This document shows, piece by piece, positions 1-7,703 of a DNA stretch of 16,871 nt. A program made the translations under genes and the position numbers. The notes under the pieces are model-generated. The model searched no databases. It had not been told where the DNA came from and was given only the letters and a program-made list of their open reading frames with translations. Numbering within the stretch: the stretch's first letter is position 1; the number at the start of each line of letters is the position of its first letter. The DNA is from CAYVTV01 sp964454295 (lineage in GTDB: Bacteria > Bacteroidota > Bacteroidia > Bacteroidales > GCA-2748055), in the NCBI GenBank assembly GCA_964454295.1, contig CAYVTV010000073.1, forward strand, positions 1 through 16,871, given 5' to 3'.

Positions 1-142
1 CCTCAGCAGGTATGGCATCCAGTTCCACCTGGACAAATGTGCCGGCAGGAAAACCCTGGACTTTGGATTGCACATGAACAGGCTGTGCATATGCAGATGT
101 TAACCCTATAAGCAAAAGTAAAAATAATCCCGGATGATTCAT
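1..142 (-). CDS. Exported protein, N-terminal fragment (cut by window edge)
   Basis: The reading frame starts at the ATG at 142-140 and runs off the left edge, so only about 47 residues are visible. They begin with a clear signal peptide (MNHPG followed by a Leu-rich core, then TSAYAQ), which predicts cleavage near residue 20 and export across the inner membrane. The mature part starts PVHVQSKVQGFPAGTFVQVE and continues as what looks like beta-strand. I do not recognise the family. The gene lies 100 bp downstream of the 1103-residue mosaic protein on the same strand and could be co-transcribed with it. I found no good promoter in the gap. Confidence 0.6.
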   Translation of the reverse strand, partial: MNHPGLFLLLLIGLTSAYAQPVHVQSKVQGFPAGTFVQVELDAIPAE

Positions 143-242
143 AATAGAATGATTTGAATGCTCCTGCACATAATCCTTCCAAGCTGTACGTAATCTTAAA
201 ATTACAATAAAACTAAAGACAGATTTTACTGTTCACTACTGC

Positions 243-3200
243 TTAATCTTTAATGCAACGGATAGCCATTCCGCGTTTTTTCCCCTCTGTCCAGTTCTCA
301 TGTCGTCCGTAATCATATCTATAAAGATAATTATGAGCTTTATTCGGATCATTATTATCTTCCGTTGAAAGCCACAAAAATGCCCATTCTCCGGGATTTG
401 TAAATGTTCCGTTGTCTCTGCGGCTTCCGTTTGGAAGAGCTGAAAAACCGCTCCTGTTATTTAAAGAAAGATCATTACCTATTGCCCCATCCCGTGTATG
501 AGATTTCCACGAATGAATGTGAGAAATAGCTTTGCCCGACCAGCCTGTATTATCTGTGTTATCCGTTCTGTCGGGAGGAACATTATATCCGTTATCTATA
601 AGATAATTATGTAATACCATATAATCACCATGGCTGGGGACATGCCATCCTGCAGGACACGGATTTTTTTCACCTCCTGCTGCAAGCCAGTTATAAAGCT
701 TTCCAAAGACCGCATTGTTGGTTACATCATTATTATAAAAGGAATATGCAGGTATTTCGGCAGCTTCCCATAATGCATCAGCCTCAATGTACATTATTTC
801 AGTTCCATCATTAAACGAGCCTGTACGAAGGTTCTCAGCCATCCAGGTTTGAGTACCTATAGTAACTGCAGGATAATTATTCCCATTATAATCCGTGCAT
901 GCCACAAATTCAAAATCTACCGTCCCGCTCTCAGTAGGTGCAATCGTAACTATACGCTGATAATTTCCGCTTTTGCCTTTTAATAATATCCAGTCACCAT
1001 CGGTATAGGGAAGCTCAACAGATGACTGGTTCTTTTTGGCACTTTCGCTGCTTTTTACCAGTTTCAGAACATCTGTCCCGCTGATATCAACAGTGTCTCC
1101 TTTGGAAAGATAAACAACCATAATATCCTCAACTGTTGAAGTCGCTCCTGACGCAGTAAATGATATCTCTATTTCTTCGTCTAAATCTAAAATGGCTTCT
1201 TCCATCTTCTCCAAAAACTGACCATACACTATATCGGCATTATCTATATTACCGTCGGTTCCCATCCTCACAATCACCATATTCCATTCAGGAATTACAA
1301 AACATCTGTTATTGTTCGCCCCGCTGGCAAAATACATACCCTCGGGCGCCCCGGGAAGCTTGAAATTACCATCTGCTTTTTCTCCGTTAACCCACCAGTT
1401 ATAACCATAACACCCGGGCCCTACCAGATTTGCCCTGTCGGTATCCGCTACGGGGACAGAAGACGGAACCTGCACGGAAGTAGCAGCATTTACCCATTCT
1501 TTACTGATCAGTTGTTCACCATCCCAGTTCCCTTCATTTAAGAACAACCATCCCCAGCGGGCTAAACTCCTTGCATTAATCCGTATACCTGTACATCCGT
1601 TATTGATGGCTAAACCTGCTAAATCTCCTTCAGTATCCCATGTAAAAGGCATTCCAATATTATTGGCAATTTTTTCCTTAAGATAACTCTCCATTGTCCG
1701 GTTCAGTATTTTGGTAAGAACCCTGCCAAACATCATCTGAGCTTCATCCCAATATGCATACTCTGTACCGGGAGCAAAGAATGGTTCATCAGGATCATAG
1801 GGTGTCCACGACCAGTCTTCAGATACTCCATCCCAACGATTCTTCCCAACAGCATTGTATCCGGAAGTCATAGTAGTAAAATGCCGGAATGATACCCCTG
1901 GATATTTTTCATTCAATAAGGATTCATAATTGGCTGCGTAATCATTCAGCGATATAGAGCCTTCATCGACAAGCAAACCCAGAACAGTGCTGGTAAATGT
2001 TTTGGAAGCTGATGCAATATCATGGGTGCGGCTTGTATTGCTTCCCTCGAAAATAACATAGCCATTCCTTATTACCATCACCTCATCAATTCCATTGTAA
2101 TTAACGGAAGCTTCCAGAAAATTCAAAGCTTCCATCATTTTTACAGAAGAAACATTTTGTTGTTCAGGAGAAGAAGCCAGCCATTCTCCCGCAGGGAAAA
2201 CAATAGAATCTCCCTGAACAGGAGAAGCTTCTTTGATACAACGGATACCGGCGCCACGCTTTTTATCCATCCCCCATTCTTCATGACGTCTGCCATCATT
2301 CTTTACAAGAAAATGCCATGCACGATCAGGCATGTCAGGATATTCTGTCGACAGCCAGTTAAAACTATATCTCTGTTGTAATCTGAATGTGCCCTCTTCA
2401 TGAGCATAAGCCTCACGGCGACCGTTCGACAAAAGAGTAAACCCTGTCCTGTTATTTAAAAAAGGCTGATTGCCAACAGTTCCTTCGGTTGCGTAAGGTT
2501 GCCATAAATCGATATGCGCAAGAGACTTCCCTGCATTATTACCTGTGGTTGATCCATCCCAGTTATATCCAAAAGCGATTAAATAATTTGATAATGTCAT
2601 CCAATCATAATAACCGGGCACATACCAGCCTTCAGGACATGGATTATTTTCACCCCCTGCAACATGCCAGTTATAAAGTTTACCGTAAAACCCATAATTC
2701 TCTTCATCATTATGAACCCAGCAATAAGCGGGTATCTCAGCTGCAATCCACAATGCATCAGGCTCTAAAAGCATTATTTCTGTACCGTCGTTAAAATGAC
2801 CGGTTATCAGATTCTCAGCCATCCAGGTCTGATTACCTATAGTAACTACCGGATAATGATTATTGTCATAGTCAGTACAGGCTACAAATTCAAAATTAAC
2901 CACCTGGTTTGTAACAGGAGCAATAGTAACGATGCGTTGATAATTCCCGCTGATCCCTTTTAGTAATATCCTTTCACCATTTGCGTATCCCATTTCAACC
3001 ACCGCCTGGCTGCTTTTTAGCTTGTTCGGGGTTTTTGAAACAAATTCACTGTATTCATGCCTTAACACAGGTATTTCTTTATTCTCCTCAACCGAAATTA
3101 TACGGGTGGAAAACCGCGCCTCAGGAGTACTTGCACGTAGTGTATAAAGACCTGTATTTAGCCCGGTCAGGGAAAATGTCTGATTCCCGGACTCCAATTC

Positions 3201-3554
3201 ATAATTTTTGCGTATTAAAAGTCTTCCTGTTATGTCAAATATTTCAATATTAATAAAGCCTGCTACCGATGTATAAAACTGAAATCTTCCTTCTCCCCGC
3301 ATCGGATTTGGATAAAATACTAATTTATTTTCTTCTTCTCTGGGGATGACAATGTTTGTAGCACCAACGACAAGCTTTAAAACATCAGTTCCATCTATAT
3401 CCAGAGTATCTCCCCTGTTGAGATTAACAACCTGAACATGGTCAACCATAGTACTCTCTCCTGAACCGGTAAAAGTAATCTCATAAGTTTGAGCCTGAAT
3501 ATTTATCGCAGCTAAGAAAACGAAAAATAATGAAGCCCGATCTAATAATTTCAT
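243..3554 (-). CDS. Secreted mosaic protein: FISUMP unit, T9SS tail, serine beta-lactamase-like domain, second FISUMP unit
   Basis: A 1103-residue exported protein with a signal peptide at residues 1-22. A module of about 38 residues (25-62, ending GTDVLKLV) is followed by a T9SS sorting-tail domain (about 77-155, VFYPNP then FDITGR). Next come a linker (180-225) and a first FISUMP domain (about 226-441, core IGNQTWMAENL and NPCPEGW, end RCIKE). Residues about 470-785 resemble the class C beta-lactamase/esterase family (S12). They show SASK (S515, K518), YWD at 601-603 in place of YxN, and a late ASG (743-745) where KTG or HxG is usual. Residues 795-1103 repeat the 25-62 module and the FISUMP unit without the tail domain. 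The two copies are also visibly similar in DNA, so the duplication looks fairly recent. An extracellular or cell-surface hydrolase is likely, but the substrate is unknown. Confidence 0.85.
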   Translation of the reverse strand: MKLLDRASLFFVFLAAINIQAQTYEITFTGSGESTMVDHVQVVNLNRGDTLDIDGTDVLKLVVGATNIVIPREEENKLVFYPNPMRGEGRFQFYTSVAGFINIEIFDITGRLLIRKNYELESGNQTFSLTGLNTGLYTLRASTPEARFSTRIISVEENKEIPVLRHEYSEFVSKTPNKLKSSQAVVEMGYANGERILLKGISGNYQRIVTIAPVTNQVVNFEFVACTDYDNNHYPVVTIGNQTWMAENLITGHFNDGTEIMLLEPDALWIAAEIPAYCWVHNDEENYGFYGKLYNWHVAGGENNPCPEGWYVPGYYDWMTLSNYLIAFGYNWDGSTTGNNAGKSLAHIDLWQPYATEGTVGNQPFLNNRTGFTLLSNGRREAYAHEEGTFRLQQRYSFNWLSTEYPDMPDRAWHFLVKNDGRRHEEWGMDKKRGAGIRCIKEASPVQGDSIVFPAGEWLASSPEQQNVSSVKMMEALNFLEASVNYNGIDEVMVIRNGYVIFEGSNTSRTHDIASASKTFTSTVLGLLVDEGSISLNDYAANYESLLNEKYPGVSFRHFTTMTSGYNAVGKNRWDGVSEDWSWTPYDPDEPFFAPGTEYAYWDEAQMMFGRVLTKILNRTMESYLKEKIANNIGMPFTWDTEGDLAGLAINNGCTGIRINARSLARWGWLFLNEGNWDGEQLISKEWVNAATSVQVPSSVPVADTDRANLVGPGCYGYNWWVNGEKADGNFKLPGAPEGMYFASGANNNRCFVIPEWNMVIVRMGTDGNIDNADIVYGQFLEKMEEAILDLDEEIEISFTASGATSTVEDIMVVYLSKGDTVDISGTDVLKLVKSSESAKKNQSSVELPYTDGDWILLKGKSGNYQRIVTIAPTESGTVDFEFVACTDYNGNNYPAVTIGTQTWMAENLRTGSFNDGTEIMYIEADALWEAAEIPAYSFYNNDVTNNAVFGKLYNWLAAGGEKNPCPAGWHVPSHGDYMVLHNYLIDNGYNVPPDRTDNTDNTGWSGKAISHIHSWKSHTRDGAIGNDLSLNNRSGFSALPNGSRRDNGTFTNPGEWAFLWLSTEDNNDPNKAHNYLYRYDYGRHENWTEGKKRGMAIRCIKD

Positions 3555-3655
3555 AATAGCAAGTTTATTTTAATTTATTATAACATGTGATTTTTATTTA
3601 ATTTTCATTCGAAGAGATAATAAAATATATTAAATTTCATTTCGTATACAATATA

Positions 3656-3685
3656 CAAATATAATAGTTATTTTTAACATGCAAA
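3656..3685 (-). promoter_or_regulatory. Candidate Bacteroidota promoter for the mosaic protein gene
   Basis: Read on the minus strand, a TTTG (3685-3682) is followed after 18 bp by TATATTTG (3663-3656). This fits the TTTG / TAnnTTTG pattern of the Bacteroidota primary sigma factor. It would give a leader of about 95 nt before the ATG at 3554. The assignment is by motif and spacing only, and the AT-rich context raises the chance of a coincidental match. Confidence 0.45.
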
Positions 3686-3807
3686 AAAATAATGAAAATA
3701 TCAGTTCGTTTTAACATATACCTTATGATACTTGTTGTTAATCTAAATGTGGTTTTATATGGCAAGAATGAATATCGCAAGCTAATATAATTACTCTGTA
3801 TCAGTAT

Positions 3808-3839
3808 ATTGTAGAACAATTTCGAAATGAATAAATTTG
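3808..3839 (+). promoter_or_regulatory. Candidate promoter for the sulfatase gene
   Basis: TAAATTTG at 3832-3839 matches the TAnnTTTG -7 element. An ATTG 20 bp upstream (3808-3811) approximates the -33 TTTG. A transcript would have a leader of about 85 nt before the sulfatase ATG at 3932 and could continue into the NagA-family gene. Confidence 0.45.
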
Positions 3840-3931
3840 TACAGAATCAAAGAACGTAAATTAATAAGGATTTTTTGAGCTATAAAATATTTTGGAAAAA
3901 TTAGCACCATATTATACCCATATTAATTTTA

Positions 3932-5380
3932 ATGATGAGGAATAATATTCACATAGTTAAAAAAAACAGATTTTCGAAAGGAGTTAAAGGTGTGTTGTTT
4001 ATTACTGCTATAGTTACCAGTTCTGTAACCTGCACTCATAAAACGAATGAAAAACCTAATATTATTCTAATTCTAACTGATGACCATAGATGGGATGCAT
4101 TAGGAATAATGGGGAACCAGTATATTCAAACCCCAAGCCTTGACAAGCTTGCCGGAAGCGGTATTTTATTTAAGAATGCCTATGTGACAACGTCTATTTG
4201 CTGTTGCAGCAGAGCAAGCATTTTATCAGGCCAATATACCTCCAGGCACGGCAAAAACAGTTTTCACGATTCATTTACTTCTGAGGAGGTACAATACACA
4301 TATCCTTTACTTTTAAAAAACCATGCTGGTTATAAAATTGGATTTATTGGAAAATATGGAGTTGGATTGGACTATCCTGATATGTATTATGATTATTGGG
4401 CCGTTGAAAAAAAGCATCAACCTGATTATGAAAATTATGACGAGGATGGGAATTTAATTCATCATACCGATATGGTGAATAACCAGATACTTGAATTCCT
4501 TGATCAATATGGGAATAATGAACAGCCTTTTTGTTTATCAGTGAGCTTCAAGGCTCCTCATGCACAGGATGGGGACCTGCGTCAATTCATTATTCAGGAA
4601 AGATTTAAGGATTTATACTCGGATATTCATATTCCTTTACCTGCTACTTTTGATTCGTCATTTTATTACAATAAATTTCCTGTTGATTTTTGTTACCCGC
4701 ATGTTGATGATGATACTGTTCTGAATGAAGCCAGAAAACGCTATTTACTGCGCTTCCCAGATCAGGAAAAATATCAGGAGTCGGTAAAGAATTATTATCG
4801 TCTGATTACAGGTGTTGATGAATGCGTGGGTAATATGATTAAAAAATTGAACGAACTAAATATAGATAATAATACAGTGGTTATATTTGCCGGTGATAAT
4901 GGTTTTTATCTTGCTGAGCATGGTTTGGCCGGCAAATGGTATGGACATCAGGAATCTGTCAGAATTCCGATTTTTATTTACGATCCTCGATTGCCTGACA
5001 AGAAAAAAGGAATATCAGTTGAACACATGGTATTAAATATAGACCTCGCTCCAACAATACTTACTTTTGCAGATATTGATATTCCGGAGAATATGCAGGG
5101 GAAAAGCCTGACTTCTTTAATTTTCAAAAAACCAAAGACATGGCGTAAATATTTTTTTTATGAACATACAATTAATATCCCAACTATTCCTAAATCTGTT
5201 GGTGTTATTAGTGAAGAATATACTTATTTAAAATATCCGGAACTAAAATCCGGATTTGAGGAATTCTATGATTTAAAAAATGATCCTATGCAAATCAAAA
5301 ACCTTGTTTCAGATCCGCTTTATCAAGATCTTGTGGAAAAATACAGGCAAAAAACAAATAAATGGATAAATGAAATATAA
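3932..5380 (+). CDS. Sulfatase (arylsulfatase family S1), probable lipoprotein
   Basis: This 482-residue protein has an alkaline-phosphatase-type sulfatase fold and would remove sulfate esters from a glycan or other organic sulfate. The N terminus has a hydrophobic stretch ending SVTC (C34), a loose lipobox, so a periplasmic or outer-membrane lipoprotein is likely. Metal and active-site landmarks are visible: LTDDHRWD (D50, D51), the formylglycine region ICCCSRASILSG (C90 to R94), GKYG (K141), KAPH (H210), GDNG (D322, N323) and GKW (K335). The modification motif is C90-C-C-S-R94 rather than the usual CxPSR or CxASR, so a Cys takes the Pro/Ala position. A sulfatase-maturating enzyme acting on C90 is implied, but none is in the window. 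Third codon positions look more AT-rich than in the next gene. Family is certain; the substrate cannot be read from the sequence. Confidence 0.9.
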   Translation: MMRNNIHIVKKNRFSKGVKGVLFITAIVTSSVTCTHKTNEKPNIILILTDDHRWDALGIMGNQYIQTPSLDKLAGSGILFKNAYVTTSICCCSRASILSGQYTSRHGKNSFHDSFTSEEVQYTYPLLLKNHAGYKIGFIGKYGVGLDYPDMYYDYWAVEKKHQPDYENYDEDGNLIHHTDMVNNQILEFLDQYGNNEQPFCLSVSFKAPHAQDGDLRQFIIQERFKDLYSDIHIPLPATFDSSFYYNKFPVDFCYPHVDDDTVLNEARKRYLLRFPDQEKYQESVKNYYRLITGVDECVGNMIKKLNELNIDNNTVVIFAGDNGFYLAEHGLAGKWYGHQESVRIPIFIYDPRLPDKKKGISVEHMVLNIDLAPTILTFADIDIPENMQGKSLTSLIFKKPKTWRKYFFYEHTINIPTIPKSVGVISEEYTYLKYPELKSGFEEFYDLKNDPMQIKNLVSDPLYQDLVEKYRQKTNKWINEI

Positions 5381-5401
5381 TTAATTTAAATAATAAAAAT
5401 T

Positions 5402-6634
5402 ATGGCTAAAAACAAGTTTTTCTGCTCAGCTTATCTCTACTTCTTTTGCATTTTTTCATTAACCGCCCAGGATCACATAGTAAAGCTGGAAGGCCTGTTA
5501 TATCTCGATCACTCCCCCGTCTCAATAGAGTTCCAAGACGGAATAATTTCGAAAATTATCCGTCTGAAAGAATTACCGGAGAACTGCAGAAATGTATATA
5601 TTGCCCCGGGTTTTATCGATAACCAGGTCAACGGTTATGCGGGCACTTCCTTCGTCTTTGGCGGCAGCAATCTGACTATTGAAGGAATAGAAAAAGCCAC
5701 AAAGGCATTATGGAAAGAAGGGGTAACCTCCTACCTGCCTACGCTCACCACCAACGACCGTAAGCTTCTTACTTCTAACTTCGCTCTCCTGGCTGAAGCA
5801 AAAGAAGACCCTTTGCTCTTAGGATCAATTCCCGGCTTCCACCTTGAAGGCCCCTTTATTTCTCCCGTTGACGGATATCGCGGTGCTCATCCGCTCGAAC
5901 ATGTCAGAAAACCTGACTGGGAGGAACTCATGGAATATCAGAAGGCCGCCCGGGGAAATATTCTCCAGGTCACCCTTGCTCCGGAAATAGAAGGAGCACT
6001 GGAATTAATTTCACTGTGTACTGAGAATAACATTATTGTTGCACTGGGTCATCACAATGCTTCTGCCGGGATCATAACAGAAGCCATCGACAGGGGAGCA
6101 AAAATTGCCACCCACCTTGGAAACGGGGCAGCAAACACTATTAACCGCCATCGTAACCCTTTCTGGCCACAATTGGCCGACGACAGGCTGATGATCAGTA
6201 TTATCTGTGACGGTTTTCACCTTTTACCTGAACAAATCCGTGTATTTTATAAAGTAAAGGGATCCGGCAACACTATTATTACATCTGATGTAACGAGCTT
6301 TGCCGGCTTATCCCCGGGAGAATATGTGACATCAGAAGGAGTCACTATTATGCTCTCACCGGAAGGAAAATTATCATACCCGGCCCAGAATGTTCTTTAT
6401 GGTTCAGCCGCGCCAATGACTAAAGGCGTAGGCCATATAATGAAAGTCACAGGCTGCAGCCTGGCCGAGGCTGTTCAGATGGCAAGCACAAATCCTGCCA
6501 GTTTCTACGGACTGAACGACCGGGGCGAAATAAAACCCGGCATGCGGGCTGATCTTATTCTCTTTACCATTGATGACTTTAAAATTACTATCCATAAGAC
6601 GATTGTAAAAGGGAAAGTGGTTTATGAAAAGTGA
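5402..6634 (+). CDS. nagA: N-acetylglucosamine-6-phosphate deacetylase family protein with a signal peptide
   Basis: This 410-residue amidohydrolase is of the NagA family, which normally removes acetate from GlcNAc-6-phosphate in the cytosol. Landmarks: PGFIDNQVNG (69-78, with Q75 and N77 as in the single-metal E. coli type), HLEGPF (E149), LGHHNA (H217), ATHLGNG (H238), ICDGFH (H273) and TSDVTSFAG with the likely catalytic D296. Compared from memory with E. coli NagA, R249 and H273 fall at the phosphate-contacting Arg and His, so a phosphorylated substrate remains possible. The oddity is residues 1-23, a typical signal peptide ending SLTAQ that precedes the point where cytosolic NagA normally begins. 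No internal Met could replace the start. The gene follows the sulfatase by 21 bp, so co-transcription is likely. The family is clear; location and true substrate are uncertain. Confidence 0.85.
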   Translation: MAKNKFFCSAYLYFFCIFSLTAQDHIVKLEGLLYLDHSPVSIEFQDGIISKIIRLKELPENCRNVYIAPGFIDNQVNGYAGTSFVFGGSNLTIEGIEKATKALWKEGVTSYLPTLTTNDRKLLTSNFALLAEAKEDPLLLGSIPGFHLEGPFISPVDGYRGAHPLEHVRKPDWEELMEYQKAARGNILQVTLAPEIEGALELISLCTENNIIVALGHHNASAGIITEAIDRGAKIATHLGNGAANTINRHRNPFWPQLADDRLMISIICDGFHLLPEQIRVFYKVKGSGNTIITSDVTSFAGLSPGEYVTSEGVTIMLSPEGKLSYPAQNVLYGSAAPMTKGVGHIMKVTGCSLAEAVQMASTNPASFYGLNDRGEIKPGMRADLILFTIDDFKITIHKTIVKGKVVYEK

Positions 6635-6832
6635 TTGGGTGAATGAGGGATCATGCTATCACGGAATCACGCTATCACGGGGGCGATCAGATGATTAATA
6701 TCTCATATGTTTTAAATTAATGAGTGGTTTGGTAACCTTGAATTAAATTCAATAACGTAATTCTTAGTAACTTGTCACGTGATCCCGTGATCCCGTGATC
6801 CCGTGATCCCTTTCATCCACTCATCCACTTTC
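6626..6832. repeat. Long imperfect inverted repeat spanning the nagA stop and the spacer
   Basis: The left arm (6626-6680) and right arm (6777-6832) are reverse complements of each other over about 55 bp with scattered mismatches, separated by a loop of about 96 bp. Both arms are built from a GGGATCAC / GTGATCCC unit followed outward by a TGGATGAGTGGATGA-like stretch. The right arm is regular and the left arm degenerate. The left arm begins in the last two codons of the NagA-family gene. It could act as a transcript-end hairpin or be a REP-like mobile repeat. Confidence 0.6.
6779..6810. repeat. Tandem repeat, 4 perfect copies of GTGATCCC
   Basis: Four perfect head-to-tail copies of the 8-bp unit GTGATCCC lie inside the right arm of the larger inverted repeat. 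There are no spacers between units, so this is not a CRISPR array. Confidence 0.9.
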
Positions 6833-6853
6833 AACAAAATATTCAAATAATTC

Positions 6854-6884
6854 TTTGTTAATCAACTTAACTTTTATATTTTTG
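6854..6884 (+). promoter_or_regulatory. Promoter of rplU-rpmA
   Basis: TTTG at 6854-6857, a 19-bp spacer and TATTTTTG at 6877-6884 match the Bacteroidota TTTG-N19-TAnnTTTG consensus closely. The start point would be about 7 bp downstream, giving a leader of about 30 nt before the rplU ATG at 6923. This is the best promoter match in the window. Confidence 0.7.
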
Positions 6885-6922
6885 CACTCCCATTTGGATA
6901 AATCTTTATAACACAATATAAC

Positions 6923-7681
6923 ATGTACGCAATTGTTGATATTGCAGGCCAGCAGTTTAAGGTTGAAAAAGATAAAAAAATCTTTGTCCACAGGCTGGAA
7001 TCAGAGGCAGGAAGTCAGGTCGACTTTGATAAAGTGCTTCTTATTGATAATGAAAAGAGTGTAGCTGTCGGAGCTCCCTTTATTGATGGAGCCATGGTTA
7101 CGGTTAAAGTCCTCGAACATCTTAAAGGTGACAAGGTAATTGTTTTTAAGAAGAAAAGAAGAAAAGGATATAAGGTAAAAAACGGACACAGACAGTTTTT
7201 TACACAGGTTTTAGTTGAAGAGATAGTTGAAAAAGGCGGAAAACCAAGACCGGTTATACAGGCAAAACAGTCGCCGAAACCTGCTGCTAAAACCAAAGAC
7301 AGGGAAACTGTCAGTGAACCGGTGCTAACCCAAACAGTTTCTGAAACTGCAGTAACCCCTACAGTTGAAAAACAAGCTGCAGTGAAGAAACCTGCAGCAA
7401 AGCAGACTGAAACAAAAAAAGCTGTAACTGAAAAAGCCCCTGTAGCTGAAAAAGTGAAAAAAGCTGCTTCAAAAGAAAAAGCTGCAACAAAACCAAAAGC
7501 TGTTACTAAAAAAGCAGATGAAACAGCAACTGTAAAAAAAGAGACTAAACCAGCTAAAGCAAAGGCACCTGTAAAAAAAGAAGCTAAAGCACCTGCAGCA
7601 AAAACCCCTGCAAAGAAAGAAAGTAAGCAAGCTTCAGCTAAGGCACCTGCTAAGAAAACAACAGGTAAAGAGAAAAAATAA
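6923..7681 (+). CDS. rplU: 50S ribosomal protein L21 with long Lys/Ala/Pro-rich tail
   Basis: Residues 1 to about 103 are an ordinary L21, a 23S rRNA-binding protein of the large subunit. It begins MYAIVDIAGQQFKVE, has the basic KKKRRKGYKVKNGHRQ stretch (77-91) and would normally end here. Residues about 105-252 are a low-complexity tail made almost only of Lys, Ala, Pro, Thr, Val and Glu, with KKPAAK, KAPAAK and KAPAKK repeats that recall histone H1 tails. The tail more than doubles the usual length of about 103 residues. It is in frame without stops and is followed 22 bp later by rpmA, so it belongs to the gene. It should be disordered, strongly positive and exposed; RNA or DNA binding is a guess. 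Confidence 0.95.
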   Translation: MYAIVDIAGQQFKVEKDKKIFVHRLESEAGSQVDFDKVLLIDNEKSVAVGAPFIDGAMVTVKVLEHLKGDKVIVFKKKRRKGYKVKNGHRQFFTQVLVEEIVEKGGKPRPVIQAKQSPKPAAKTKDRETVSEPVLTQTVSETAVTPTVEKQAAVKKPAAKQTETKKAVTEKAPVAEKVKKAASKEKAATKPKAVTKKADETATVKKETKPAKAKAPVKKEAKAPAAKTPAKKESKQASAKAPAKKTTGKEKK

Positions 7682-7703
7682 ATAACAGAAAACTTATTAA
7701 ACC

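Larger units (their letters stand above)
3555..3931. other. AT-rich divergent spacer between mosaic protein and sulfatase
   Basis: This 377-bp spacer is very AT-rich and lies between two divergent genes. It holds one promoter candidate for each direction, listed separately. A possible 60-codon minus-strand frame inside it (3637-3819) has no recognisable features and an AT-driven composition, so I do not call it a gene. I see no repeats or RNA genes here. Confidence 0.6.

Noticed and set aside
1160..3253. Several plus-strand frames of 67-119 codons opposite the mosaic protein gene
   Set aside because: They are shadows of the minus-strand gene, with no family resemblance and no signals of their own.
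3637..3819. 60-codon minus-strand frame in the AT-rich divergent spacer
   Set aside because: Composition is that of random AT-rich DNA, there is no ribosome binding site or recognisable motif, and it covers the promoter candidate of the mosaic protein gene.
6779..6810. Possible CRISPR-like array (repeated GTGATCCC, and similarly 14586-14613)
   Set aside because: Units are 7-8 bp and contiguous with no unique spacers, and no cas genes are present.
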